The notes: a model not told the origin generated them from the letters alone. A stretch of 64,000 bases of DNA from Eudorina sp. 2006-703-Eu-15 (GCA_003117195.1 BDSI01000206.1:62001-126000); one strand, 5' to 3'; counted from the first letter of the stretch, positions 30,832 to 42,796 are shown. Translations and numbers: made by a program.

Positions 30832-33800
30832 GGTTGCGCTAAGAGAGAGGGGGTGGAGGGTGCGGTTCGCTGGCGTTGGTTGGACCCCACCTAACGCTTG
30901 CGCGGGGGCAGGGCCGGGGAGGCGGGTCGCGGGAGAGCGGGAGAGCAGCAGCGCGCCGCGAAACAACGCGCCACGAAGAATGGAAGGGACCCAACGGCTG
31001 GACAGGCGGTGGCTCGTACGTACGGTAATGTGGCGGCGGCACGCCACGCTGGGGGCTGGGGCATTGGTTTGGTTGCTGACGACTTGGTTACGAAGTGACA
31101 AGAGCAATAATGGTTACGCTGTGGTAACAGTAATCATCACGATTACGAGTGCACGCATAGCTGTGTCCATCCCACGGGTGTGTGACCTCCTGACTCACGG
31201 TGACCAGCTGTTGGGGCTGCCGCTTTGGCTCGATCCCAGGGGCATCAAGATGGGCGTGTCTAGCTCTTCACGTACATACCTACCTGTCGGGCAGTATCTG
31301 CTCCACGTCCGCGCATCGCCAGTGCACACACCGCTTGCTACCGTAGCTTGTGTTGGACTCGTGTTTGCACTCACACGTTGAGGGCGCCCCAAGGCAGTTG
31401 CTGTTGCTGCCTTGCGGTCAGCCTCAACGCGCGGGACACATCACGACGGAAACCCATTCCCGGGCTGCGGTCGTCTGGACATATGTTGTTGCTGGGTTGA
31501 GCTGTGTTGGTTGTGTTTTGCGGCTTACTACATATGACGGCATTGTCTTCCTTGTTACGAGAAGCCGCCGGGATATTTTCGGCTCGTGATGTTCTTGCTG
31601 CGAGCGGTTGCGTTGCGTGTTTTGGCTTTGGTGTGCGTGCCAACTCGACGCATGAGGTCGGCGTGATGGCGTCGTCTCATCGCTTGGTCGGAGGTCGCCG
31701 CAGAGAAGTGTGACGGGCGGCGGCCCCCGCGTCGTTGGATTCGCGTATCTTTGACAAGCCGGCGGGGCATCCGTGTTTCTTGCCTACTGGGTTTGCAGTG
31801 GGAGTCCGAAGTCGGGATCGCCGAGTTGGTGCGCAGCCATCAGCCATCAGACACGGGCTGCGCTCCTCGTCCATTCCCGACGACGGATTTTTCCTGTGGA
31901 TTATGGTACTCATAGTATGTTGGTGTTGGCGTTGAGAAATCATGACCTGATATCCCTATTTGAGTGGAAGTGTGACAAGTTGCGCGTGTATGTCTACATT
32001 GTTGGCTTATCGGCTTGAGGAGTCGGTTCGAATATGTGCAGCGCGTTGGGTGGCGGTACATGGTTTCCGTGGTGGCCCTCCCCAGCCGCGGGCTGCACGA
32101 GCGTCGCCCGTCGCAAGGGTGTAACCAACCCACCCTTACGGTTGGTTCCCAGCTTCCGGGGGCAAGCGGTCGTGTGATGATGGCATTGGGTGCGATGTGG
32201 GATTGCAACTTTATGGATGGTGTGGCGGTATGGGCGGGAAAGACGAAAGAGTGAGAACCACTTCTAGTTCTGGTCTGTCGGGAATCACCCAGGCGCTGCC
32301 GGGAATCACCCAGGGCCCGGGACTTTGGAGCGGAGCGTTCAGGCGGCTTCAGGGAGCTGCGTGCCGCCGTAGATGTGGCTGGGGTACCTTGAATCGGGGC
32401 GGTGCGGTGCCGCCCAGGGCCAGTCAGTGGTGGAGATGGAGCGGAGGGGACCCCGAGGTGACTGCGAATCCACCGGGTGTCCAGAACCCCCCCAACGGAA
32501 GACGGGAGGTGCAGAGGTGCGGGGAGAGGTGCGGGGCCGGCGAGTGTGGCGGCCTTGCGCGGAGCCCATCGAACCCAGCCAGGGTTACCCCGGTGCCGAC
32601 ACACGGTACCGGTATGCCGGAACCCGCATCACGTCGCGTGTTGAGGACGGGCAGTTGTGCCCCAGCAATACCGAAAAATGCCTCACCGCTTCCCACATGC
32701 AGTCGAACGGGCTGCGAGTTCGCGCCACAGCCCACTGGACCGCGTGTCCAGGGGTCCAGGTCTGACGGTGGGCCGGTGCTGGTCAGCATAGCTGGCGCGG
32801 CCAGGACCGCACCGCCTTCAACCCCACTAAGCAAGTACCGGTGAATTGCAATCGCTCCCTCACTCCGCAAGCCCGGTTCCCAAAATCTCCGCGGGAGCCC
32901 CTGAGCCCGTGCATGCCGGTCTTGTTGCGGCGCCTGGACAACTTGATCTGCGCTCAGAACTGAAGAAAGGCATGGCTAGGCTGCCTAACGTCGGCACACC
33001 TGAAGGTCGTCAGTTAGCGGTTACAGCTTCGTGTCTGGTCAGTGCCGCGGCACGCGGGCAGACCCGGCGGCCCGCGGCAGCGGAGGTGCGCCACCACCGT
33101 ACACCCTCCATCAGGCACACTGCATTTGGCTCGACTACGGGGTACCGCAGAGGAAGGAGCCCAGGGTTCCATAGCAGCGCTGCATCGGCCCCGTAACACT
33201 TTCTTGGACATTACGTGCCCGCTGCTCCCATGAAATGCACCTGACATGCACATGAGATGCACCAATGCGTGCGAGCAGCTGACATCCGACATCCGGCAGT
33301 TCGCCCGACCGGCCAGTACCGTCACTGGCCGTCCGATCCAAGATGCACCCAGGCAGGCAACCCCTCCCCGGACGCAGGCCGCTCCCCACATCGCAGCGCC
33401 TCAGTGAGTCCTGGCCTTGGCTTAGACTTCGTGGCTTCGCCGCCATGCTTCGAGGACCACCCACACCAAAGTGGTGGCAATCACAAACCGACCAAACAGC
33501 CCGCAGCCGCCTGACCTGCCCAGACCCGATGTGCCCCGGAGCCGATCCTCTTGATCCTGCCGGCTGACTCTGCGGGTCCGCCCGCTGCGTTCCTACAGTC
33601 CGTCCCGCGCACCGATACAAGCGTGATTTCACATCCGCGGCCTTTAATCCTTGCAGACCCTCCGGATGGAGCAGGTGGCGTTCGCCCCGAGGACCACGCG
33701 CAAGCGCGTGACCGAACCTCCGATCCAGCAAACGCCTGATGTAGCTTACAGGACTGAAGGAAGTCACCCGTCCTTCCGTCGGTCCATCACCCACTTGATT

Positions 33801-33992
33801 TGTTCGGAAACGATTCGCCCCACAGCATGCTTGAGTGACCGCTTGAATGACCGCTTGTTCCTCTCAAAGAGCCTATCGCTGCAGACCCGAAGCTTCGCAG
33901 TAAGTCCTTCCTCTTCGCGTCTCCGGTTCAGCTCCGAAAGCTCTTGGTGCACACGGTTGTCTTTCACCATGCTGCGTTAACCCCCATTCCAC
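30832..33992. repeat. Segmental duplication block, copy 1
   Basis: Colinear with 41292-42796 plus 45432-47090. Shared stretches include GTTGCGCTAAGA at the left edge, ATCACGATTACGAGTGCACGC, TGACTCACGGTGACCAGCTG, GGCCAGTCAGTGGTGGAGATG, and the right edge ATTCCACAAACTAGATG. Similarity is high (often above 90 percent by eye) on the right and lower with indels on the left. The block carries the broken S21-like gene at its right end. No other gene in it is convincing: several frames on both strands are equally conserved because the DNA itself is. Confidence 0.85.
33764..33992 (-). pseudogene. Broken copy of the S21-like ribosomal protein gene
   Basis: Minus-strand frame matching the intact copy at 46831-47178: V-K-D-N-R-V-H-Q-E-L-S-E-L-N-R-R-R and the end I-V-S-E-Q-I-K-W-V-M-D-R-R. 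Damage is visible in three places. The presequence and its start are lost, and a TAA stands in the frame upstream of the remaining ATG. The motif K-R-Q-Y-Y-E-N-G is replaced by a few unrelated residues. A short duplication adds R-S-L-K. Homology to the intact copy stops at about 33992. Confidence 0.7.
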
Positions 33993-34543
33993 AAACTAGA
34001 TGTTTTTTCGAAACGGTCATTGCCTCAACAGCTAATTGTGCTAATTAGATTGAAGTAAGATGGCCTCTTGACGTTGCACAAGCCAGAGAATTTGGCGCGC
34101 TCAGGCCAAGGCGAACGTCTCCTAGGCAGCAGCAGTGCGTCTAACAATTTGCTTGCACTTTCTTGTATTCGTCTAGGGCAAGAAAAAACAAGCAACCAGA
34201 AATCAAACGTGATTTCCCGGAGCTGCTGACGTGCTGAGTGCGCCGCGCATAATGTAATCCCATGCTGAGTAGGACGCCGCACCGCGAGGCTTAGCTGTCC
34301 AGGGAGAGGAGAGGTAGCCGACCATACTTCATCAAAAACAAAGTAGAAAGGACAAGCAACCAGGAACCAAACGTGACTTTCCAGAGCTGCTGAGTGCAGT
34401 ACTTTACAGCAGCCCGTAGCAACCCTAGCTAGTGACCTCCCTCCCTCTGCGCTCTCTCGTCTGAAAGTGCAAAACTCGATAGCATTGAGAACCATAAGGA
34501 ACCAACGTGGTAACTAGACAACCTATACAGGCACTCCATTCTG
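33993..34543. other. 5' flank of gene A with an internal repeat
   Basis: Two imperfect copies of a ~55-bp segment (CAAGCAACCAGAAATCAAACG... at 34188 and CAAGCAACCAGGAACCAAACG... at 34348) lie 140-360 bp upstream of gene A's ATG. They could be promoter elements or a small tandem duplication. No TATA box is clear. Confidence 0.4.
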
Positions 34544-37500
34544 ATGTTTTCCTTCGTCCATTCGCATCCGCCTGGACCCGCGCCGACAAATCTGGTGCTG
34601 GTGCTGTTAATTTTGTTGCTGGCGGCGCAAACCAATGGAGATACTGCTGGTAAGTGTTTGTGCGGATCATTGCTTGGCGCGCTTGGCGCGTCCGTGTGCA
34701 AGCCTACCTAGCGCCTTGCCCAGTAATTCCCGTTGTTTCTTCATTTGAACTACACCCTTTTATCTGTGATGCCGCATTTAATATGAAGAAACTGTTAGCA
34801 CATATCGTGTCGACCGTTAGAGGGCTCCTAGCTTCGACCAGGTTCCAGATGTCATTTTATTTATAACAAAGGATCATTTTGACACAATAACTATTGTTAT
34901 TATGATAACCTTTTTGGGCGGGGCCCCAGCGCGAAGCGCGTTCGGGGGCCCCCGCCCCATAACTCTGTCGGTGCAAAATTGTCAGTGCGCCGTCATTTGG
35001 GCGAATAATCCAAGCAAACGTGCTACACGACGAAGTTTTTAGTTTCATACTTCTGCGAATGCTACAGCGATAGTTGAGCTGGTTATGTCAACTGTAGACC
35101 TTGCCGACCCCAATCGCCGGGGGGATGTAGTAGGTGAGAGCTGGCAAAGGCTTCTCGAGATGCTGGAACAGTGCTTCTCACCGTATTTAGGGAGTAGGGC
35201 CGACCATTGTACGACACCTACTACATTCCCCTTCCTCTGATGGGGACCGTCCCGGTACCTTATCGGCCCGTGACAACCAGCCACACTCACCATCGCCAAC
35301 CCTGAGTGAGCCGTGGGTAACCAGTCCACGTCGCGTTGTGCCAAGCTAACACTCGCCTAGCCCATTTTTTGGGGTTTCGAGCATGTAACCTTCGTCCTAG
35401 TCATTTCCCTACTAACATCTTCCAGAACCTCTAGACTGTCGTCCTCTGGTGCGGTCGTATTCGCCATCATCAGGGATCGATCAGGGGACTTTTTGGGCGG
35501 GGCCCCAGCGCGAAGCGCGTTCGGGGGGCCCCGCCCCCTAGGATTGCCCATGTCCGTGTGTCCGTGTGTCCGTGTGTCCGTGTGTCCGTGGTCCGTCCGG
35601 TAACGGCAAAACGTTCATTATCCGCTAAACTAATTCGCTATGTTTGTCATATTAATTGTCCTCTATTGCAAGGTAACTTTGGTTTGGCTGAAAAAAATTC
35701 TTTGCGCACAAACGGTCAAAGTAAAGCTCTGCGGTTTCCATGGACCCGGGTCAACGTCCACCCAAAGCCTCTCGCGCTCATATTTGTTTCAACGGGTGCC
35801 GCGTGATGAATACTTGGATTAGGAATGGGCGGCGCGTGCTAAATTGAACTTCGATAGTGTTCTGATGTTTGATACCACCAACATCAAGATTTGCCTTTCT
35901 GTCTTGCCAGATGAATACAAATCAACAATATGTATTGAATCAAAGTTTCAAGATGCAAAGGGATAGCGTACCGAGTGCCAACGAGTTCTCCAGTTCCGAT
36001 GGCCCAAAGTCCGGGTCTCACCGCGGCTTTTTCGCACCCCGTTTTTGCCTTACATTTGCTATATAACTATTGATAGCAAACTTTAGAGGTTCACGTCTGC
36101 TGCGGGCCTGCCGACGGACCAAACAACTACAGTTTCACGGCAAAACAAGGATGCTTCAAGCTTGCTTTGTGATCATCTGCTTGACAGACGGATGTGGTAG
36201 TGCAGAGGCGACTATCGTTACCATAGTGCCGATACGGTGACCGCCGTCGCCGGCGGCGCGTACTGCAGGATGGTTTCGGGGCTGCCGACGTGTTTGGGCT
36301 TGGTGAATCTATGCACGCCAATCCACCTTCAACATCAACGACACCCCCAATGGTAACCTTTCACTCTCTCACACTGTTGCGCGGTAATAGAGTTTTCGTT
36401 CTAAAGCAAGCGGCCTGTACGGATTATAGGGGGCCCCGCCCTTTTCCGGCTTCGAGGAAGCCGACCCCTACTTGTCGGTCCACAGCCTAGGTTCGATCTC
36501 GATACCATATATAGGCAAAGGCTTCTCGAGATGCTGAGATCGTGCTTCGCACCGTATTTAGGGAGTAGGGCCGACCATTGTACGACACCTACTACAGGGG
36601 GACAATCGCCGCCAAACAAATTGGGCTAGTAACCTTTCTGTAGCTTTTTATGCTTCCGACATACACAAAATGGATTCCAGGGATAGTATTATCATGTACA
36701 GGGTAACGTTTCTTGGCCAGGACAATCGGTGGCAAGCGTTCTCGTGGGTCGGCCGACACGCATGTGAATGCCGAACTAACCAGGGTCCTCGTGCACACGG
36801 AAGTCATGGGGCGGGGACCCCGAACGGCGCAAGGCCTCACACGGGGACCAAAGACCTCCCCGTCAGAAACGGAGTAATTTTGATGTTACCTATTGATTTT
36901 TAAGGTACTCGTGCTTCAAATAACGATCATCTTTGCGCGCGCCAATGACGTATTGAAATCTTAGGATGTTGACTGTACGGAGTACATGTATGGAGTTAAC
37001 CACTGCCGTACGCACTGTGTGCGACTCGCCGTACACATGTCATACATACGGTCCGGGGCCAGGAGCCCCCGCCTAGCCTTGCCGGACCACAGCACACGGC
37101 GGGGGACGGATGCACGGCCGCATTCATCCATGCATTGCATGCATGCTGCCGCCGCGTGCCTTCACCCCTGAATGGCTCAATCGATCGTGTGTGCCCAGCG
37201 TCGCGGATCCCATCCCACCTAATGTATTATATCGAAGCGTTGTCGTATTGAATCATCACGCACGGCTGCCTGCAGGGAGCAACAGGGCACTACTCGACGC
37301 CGCAGCCACAGCAGTCTGCTCAGCAGAAAGCGTTCCTGCTAACTACAGCCGCCTCGACCCGGCCAGCAACAATCTCTGCCGACTCTCAACGGCAGCAGCC
37401 GTCTTAAACAACAGAAGTACTACTGCTAGTAAGACTACAGCAACCATATGTACGCTGGATCTGGTTGGCCTGGCACAGAAGATAGCCCCCGCACCGGACC

Positions 37501-39446
37501 AAGATGTGTACGCCAGGCTTGCCAGGTTTGCCGTTGCAGTGCGGAACTGCTCCCAGGGCCGGCGCGACTGCCGGATAGAGAATGGCTGCGCCAGAGTGGC
37601 CTCGTCGTCGTCAGCCCTTTGTTATCCTGTTGCATACGATCCGGCGCTCTGCACAGAGTACAACCTCACCTGCACCGGAGAGGTCCTGCCTCTGGACACG
37701 GTCTCGGCCGCTTCCCTCATCACATTGAGTAACGTGTTTCCGGAGACAGCACGGCCGGACTCGCATACGGTGTCACGAGCCAGCCGGGAGCTCACATCTG
37801 CGGAATGCTTAGCTGGTAATGCAACTAATAATAATAACGGGACAGCTGCAGGCACGGCTGCTGGTTGCTACTTTGTCAGCCATGTGCCGGAGCCTGTATC
37901 AGTGCAATGCACCACCAACACCCTCACCTACTTCGGCGCCTTGGACCTGACCAGCTGTTGCAAGTACGTCTCCACGGATTTGGATCTGCAGGACCGCTGC
38001 CTCAACGGACAGCTGCCTCCCAGTTTCACGCCGCCATCGAATTCCAGTCTGAACCTGCGCAACAACCCCTGCCTCAGAGGGCTCATCAAGAAGAGATATC
38101 AACAAATGGGCCCGCTGTTACTGTCGGGATCGCAAGTACAGGTTGACCTTGGTGCTGCAATGACGGACGCCAAAGACCTGTTCTCGACACTGGCTGCCGT
38201 TGGCTGGCTGCTCGTGGAACTGGGAAAGGGGTACATGACCCACACCAACTTGGCTGGCATCATCCCTCAGCAGGCTGCGATCATGATGTGTCTCTACTTC
38301 AAGAGTGAGGGGAACCTTGGTGTTAAAGTGTACATGCCCATCGGCAGGGAAGGCGGGCAGGTGAACATTCCTCCTATTTCGTGCCTATTCGATGTACGCA
38401 AGACACAAGACAGGCCGTGCTATCGGTGGTTTCCAAACAGCACCCTCCCCAACCTTACCACCTCTGAGTTTCGGACAGCGCAGTACCAGTACATGGACTA
38501 CGCTTCAAACGCAGATAAGGGGCTGCTGTGCGGTGAAGGTGGGAAGGCGTATCGCTTGGGTAAAATGTTCATGTGTTTGGGTATTGGATTGGGAGCCGCC
38601 GTGATCAGCTTCCTAATAAGCCTGTTTCTCGAATGGCTGTGGGACAACAGCAGCTGCGGGCAAGGCCAGGGCTACTGCACAGCGTATGCGGGGTATGCGA
38701 GCTGGGCACTAATCCTATTGGACATGGGATTTCAGGTGTATGGAGAGGTGTCCACCATCGTGTTATGGAGTTTCTATGCGGCCGGTGGCCAACTTAGGCC
38801 AACGTTCTTGATGGGCTGGCTGATGCTTGCCAAAGTCACCTTGTTTCTCTTGGTCAGCTGCGGTGCCTGTGCGCGCGCTGCCTTCTCAGCTCATCACCAG
38901 CAGCATCAGCAGCAGCAGAAGCATCAGCAGCAGCAGAAGCAGAAGCAGCAGCAGGCCAGGATGCAGTGCTTGTATAAGTGTGGTGTCTGGGCTTGTGGAT
39001 TAGTCGGCCTGTTCCAGCTTGTCTGGCTAATCTTGATGGGAGTGGCCTGCAGCAGCATCGCCCAGGAGCACACAGGCTACACACAGCGAGTGATTGACCA
39101 GGATGCAGCCATCTTCTTCCGAAATGTGGCACTTATTGGAATCGTACCAGGGGCTTTCGTACAATTTCTGCTGCAACTGGGCTTTTCGATAGTATTCCAC
39201 AGCAGCGATGATGATTCATTACTCGCAGTAAATGAAACTATTGGGCTTAAGTCATCTGAGGTGATACTTGAGAGCATTCCACAGCTCATTGCCCAGGCCA
39301 ACCTCTGGGTCAGCGGACAGGCAGTGGCGCCCTTGTGGGGCTTCAACGGTTTCGCTTTCTCGTGTATTGGCGACATGCTCTCACTGACCTGGGGGCTGTG
39401 TACAGTAGGCAAGCTCGTGTACATCGTACTCAAGCGGAGAAGGTGA
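34544..39446 (+). CDS. Family member A: signal peptide, Cys-rich ectodomain, ~7 membrane helices
   Basis: Two exons: 34544-34649 (35 codons plus 1 nt) and 37276-39446, joined in phase 1 at GTAAGT / TGCAG, giving 758 residues. Exon 1 is a signal peptide (core L-V-L-V-L-L-I-L-L-L-A-A, then Q-T-N-G). The ectodomain (about residues 36-480) has many Cys, a C-C pair (T-S-C-C-K-Y-V-S-T-D), L-R-N-N-P-C-L and several N-x-S/T sites. Membrane segments follow, for example M-F-M-C-L-G-I-G-L-G-A-A-V-I-S-F-L-I and L-V-G-L-F-Q-L-V-W-L-I-L-M-G. Conserved blocks are V-I-D-Q-D-A-A-I-F-F-R-N-V-A-L and E-S-I-P-Q-L-I-A-Q (E701). A Gln/His/Lys run from CAG repeats (38893-38955) is found only in this copy. The frame is open up to 37110, but that part is intron: the splice acceptor phase and the paralogues define exon 2. 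Function is unknown. Confidence 0.88.
34915..34958. repeat. Long GC palindrome, copy 1
   Basis: GGGCGGGGCCCC, then AGCGCGAAGCGCGTTC, then GGGGGCCCCCGCCC. The outer arms pair over 12 bp and the middle forms its own GCGC-GAA-GCGC hairpin. Sequence context is TTTTT before and AT-rich after. Palindromes of this style fill Volvox plastid and mitochondrial genomes. Confidence 0.85.
35143..35224. repeat. 81-bp direct repeat, copy 1
   Basis: AAAGGCTTCTCGAGATGCTG... to ...CATTGTACGACACCTACTACA, nearly identical to 36516-36596. The repeat pair encloses the second palindrome and most of the coding-like frames of this insertion. Confidence 0.85.
35494..35538. repeat. Long GC palindrome, copy 2
   Basis: Same 5' arm and centre as 34915-34958 with a one-base change in the right arm (GGGGGGCCCCGCCC). 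It also follows a TTTTT run and is followed directly by the tandem repeat at 35550-35591. Confidence 0.85.
35550..35591. repeat. GTCCGTGT tandem array
   Basis: About five 8-bp units TGTCCGTG immediately after palindrome copy 2. Confidence 0.9.
36516..36596. repeat. 81-bp direct repeat, copy 2
   Basis: Second copy of the repeat at 35143-35224, differing mainly around GAGATCGTGCTTCGC. A GC half-palindrome (GGGGGCCCCGCCC) lies 86 bp before it. Confidence 0.85.
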
Positions 39447-41291
39447 GAGATGGCGAATAATGATAACAATACTACTACTAGTAAAGCCCCCGCCCTTATA
39501 GAATGAAGAATACTATTGAGGGATGCAAAAGGGTTTTTGCTGGGGGGCCTGATGAGGTTTATGTGCTACATACATACAGCAGCTCGATATGAACCCACCC
39601 GTGTGGTTATGCGGCGGTGCAATCGCAATCCTAAGGGGATCAGGCACTTGTGCGGAGGGCAGCTGGAGCGCCCGGCGGGTTGCATATATAGCGGTGCGTC
39701 CGTCCGACGCGGGTGCCAGAACAGTCCCGTTGGATGGGGTTTCGTTGCTGTAACACGCACGCACGAGGCTGAAAGCGCACTTGATGCTAAGAAGGGGCTC
39801 GAATTATTCCTGTTACAGTTTCTACCCGGCACTCCCATGTTCTCTGGTCTCACCCCGCCCGCCTAGCCCGCCCCACCGCCCGATCGAAAACCAGGCCCAT
39901 GCATCCACTCATCAAGCAACCCCCGCCCCAACCCCCTGACCCCACCTTGTCTATCTATCTACAACTATGCTCACGACGTCAACATCTACCGACCAGAGCT
40001 GCAGCGCGCCCCCACGCACATAACACTGTGTGAAGCGGCCGCCGCGGAATATATAGAAATCCGTCGCGCAGGAGCCATCGCATGCATCGCCGCCAAACCT
40101 CGCACATTGTGGTTGGCGCCGCCGTGGAGGTACCTGTGGTCCGATTTGTTGTTTGGGCGTGCGGGGCGGGGCTCGCTCTCCGCCTGATGGCATGAACGGA
40201 TGCGGTTGGATGGCAACTACTGCTGAATATATATTGCAGTGAGTGGATGGACGGAGCCACAGCCAAGTAAGGGATGCCGTCGTTAACATACAAGCAATGC
40301 AACCGCTACAAGGTGGATCCTGAGCTCCGATTTATCGGGCGGTCCAACGGACCTATCCAGAATATATAATTCCATGTATATGGCTCGGTAGGTGCTCCTT
40401 CCTGTGGGCTTCGTTTATTTGTTGTATGCAGGCCAGGTCAGTCGTCGACATGTATGTATGGTCTAAAACATACTTATTATTAACAGTGGGTGGTTTCGTT
40501 CCGTTCTTTGTGTTATCGAACGAAACTGTTGGAGCGGAGTGGTCGAATGGATGGAAACGTTGCAGCGGAAACACACCCTTTGTACGGCAGTGGACTAGCT
40601 TCGAAGATGGAACGCCATTTTGGAATGAATTAGCTAGCCTGCCGTTTTGCGGGTGAGGCGGCGAGTGAGGCCGCGCCTTTGCGATGAATTGATGTTGCGT
40701 TGGTGAACGTCGCGCGAACATTATTTGCATATCAATCAAGCCGTGCGTGGGGCTGGAAGAGGTGTCGGCGGACATGCACAGAAGCCGGTTATGAACACGC
40801 CCGCGCGCTGAGCATTCTGCGAGCGCCACGTGCCGGTTTTTATTAGGTAGCACCGACTTCTCCTGACCCGCGGGTCGGCCGCGCAGTCACAATGTTTGCC
40901 TGAGTACGCACGCTGCGCCTCTATCTGATCTCACTGCGATTTGCGACACCTACCGATAGTTACCGACGTGGCCGTCTTACTTCTGACGCTAGCGTGCGTG
41001 TGCCGGCACCTGTATGCCCCCGCGAGCGTGCTGCCCCAGCATTGCTGGGCTGCTGCATCGCATTATCCTCTATATAGATAGATGAGGGCGATGCTAAGGT
41101 TTGTTATGCACCCGGTAGATACTGCTGGCACCCACCCTAGCTATATATCCCGAGCGGAAGTGCAGTGGGGGTTCTGATTATTGGAGAGAATCGGTTTTGA
41201 TTGTCCTGTTCTGATTATTGGAGAGAATGGGTTTTGATCGTCTGATGGGCTGTTCAGACGTTCCCGGCAGTCGTGCCGGTTGGGCAGTTGG
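39447..41291. other. Intergenic between gene A and duplication copy 2
   Basis: No supported gene. A plus-strand frame at about 40450-40656 begins with a hydrophobic stretch (Y-L-L-L-T-V-G-G-F-V-P-F-F-V-L) and then reads W-S-N-G-W-K-R-C, but has no partner in the window. A 37-bp unit (GTTCTGATTATTGGAGAGAA...) is repeated in tandem at 41171-41243, just left of the duplicated block. Confidence 0.45.
39749..39753 (+). terminator. Candidate TGTAA poly(A) signal of gene A
   Basis: First TGTAA found after the gene A stop, about 300 bp downstream, which is a normal 3' UTR length for this group. Confidence 0.4.
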
Positions 41292-42796
41292 GGTTGCGCT
41301 AAGAAAGCGGGGGTGGAGGGTGTGCGTGGTTCGATGGCGCTGGTTATTGGACCCCACCCGCTTGCGCGGGGGCGGGGGCGGGGACGGAGGCGGGTCGCGG
41401 GAGAGAGGGAGAGCGGTGTCCCGCGCGCCGGCCTGCACGGCGGGACGCAGGCAGCGCAGCAACGCGCCACGAAGCAGCGCGCCACGAAGAATGGAAGGGA
41501 CCCGAGGGCTGGGCTGGCGGCGGCTCGTACGTAATGTGGCGGCTGCACGCCGCGCTTGAGAGTTCTTGGGCAGGGACATTGTTTTATTGGGTTGCCGGCA
41601 TGCAGAGCGACACGCTTCATCATCAATTGGTTACGAACTGGTAAGACCAATAATAGTTACTTGATTGCGTTCAGGTCGGTCAATAGTGAATCATCACGCA
41701 CGATTACGAGTGCACGCATAGCTGTGTCCATCCCACAGGTGTGTGACCTTTTGACTCACGGTGACCAGCTGTTGCTTGGGGCTGCCGCTCCGAGGGGCAT
41801 ACATCAAGTTGGGCGTATCTAGCTCCTCGCGCGCGTACATACGTACCTGCGCGTGCAATCCTAAACATACGTACCTACATACCCGTCGGGCAGTATCTGC
41901 TCCGTCCGCGTCCGCGCATCGCCAGCAGTGCGCACGCCGCTCACGATGGGTGCTGCCGTGTGTTGCTCGTGGTGATGTTCGTGCTGCGACCGGTTGCGTG
42001 CGTGGTTGGGCTTTATTTGGTGTGCATGCCAACTCGCCCGGCGCGTGAGGTTGGCGTCTTCTGATTGCTTGATTGGTCGGGGGTTACCGGCGAGAAGTGT
42101 GACGGGCGGGCCCCGCCCCCAGCGTCGTTGGATTCGCGTGTCTTGACACGCCCGACGGGACATCCGTGTTGCCTACTAGGTTTGCAGTGGGAGTCCGAAG
42201 TCGGAGGATGGCCGAGTTCGTGCGCAGCCATCAGCCATCAGACACGGGCTGCGCTCCTCGTCCATTCCCGAGTGACGCCGCGACGGCTTTTTCCTGCGAG
42301 TGTGATGGTATGTTGGTGTTGGCGTTGAGAAATCATGACCTGATATCCCTACCTGATGTATTTGAGTGAACGTTTGACAAGTTGCACGTGTATATCTACG
42401 CGGTTGGATTATCGGCTTGAGGAGTTGGCGCTTCGATTATGGCTTGAGGAGTCGGCGCTTCGAATGTGTTCAGCGCGCTGGGTGGTGATAAACGGTTCCT
42501 GTGGTGGCACTCCCCGGCCGCGGTGTGCCGGATTTCGCACGAGCGTCCCCGTCGCAAGACCATCCGACCCTTACGGATGGTTTTCAGCGTCCGGGGACAA
42601 ACGGTCGTGTGGTGATGACATTATTGGGTGCGGTGTGGGGTTGCAACTTCATGGTGTGGCGGCATGCATGGGCGGGAAAGACGAAACAGTGAGAACCATT
42701 TCTAGTTGTGGGCTGCCGCGGATCACCCAGGGCCCGGGACTTTGGAGCGGAGCGTTCAGGCGGCTTCATGCGTGCTTGCTGTAGGTGTGGCTGGGG
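41292..42796. repeat. Segmental duplication block, copy 2, left part
   Basis: Colinear with about 30832-32380. Begins GTTGCGCTAAGAAAG and ends GGTGTGGCTGGGGT, where the inserted retroelement starts. It carries small insertions relative to copy 1, such as ACGTACCTACATACCCG near 41870 and a repeated TTGAGGAG(T)TGGCGCTTCG unit at 42416-42460. Confidence 0.8.

Larger units (their letters stand above)
34861..36600. mobile_element. Insertion in intron 1 of gene A with organelle-type palindromes
   Basis: Gene A's first intron is 2,626 bp against 1,062 and 1,166 bp in B and C. The excess is close to this 1.7 kb stretch, which has no counterpart in the other introns. It holds two long GC palindromes, an 81-bp direct repeat pair, a GTCCGTGT tandem array and some coding-like frames (for example N-F-G-L-A-E-K-N-S-L-R-T-N near 35672 and D-T-T-N-I-K-I-C-L-S-V-L-P near 35870). 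Either a mobile element or inserted organelle DNA would explain it. Exact ends are not defined. Confidence 0.45.

Noticed and set aside
32373..32765. Plus-strand frame conserved between duplication copies (32373-32765 and 45420-45806)
   Set aside because: Minus-strand frames over the same DNA are equally conserved, so conservation reflects recent DNA duplication; a 12-bp repeat differs in copy number and no domain is visible.
37110..37275. 5' extension of gene A's long frame to an ATG at 37110
   Set aside because: The acceptor at 37274-37275, the matching phase of the signal exon at 34544 and the same structure in B and C show that this part is intron.
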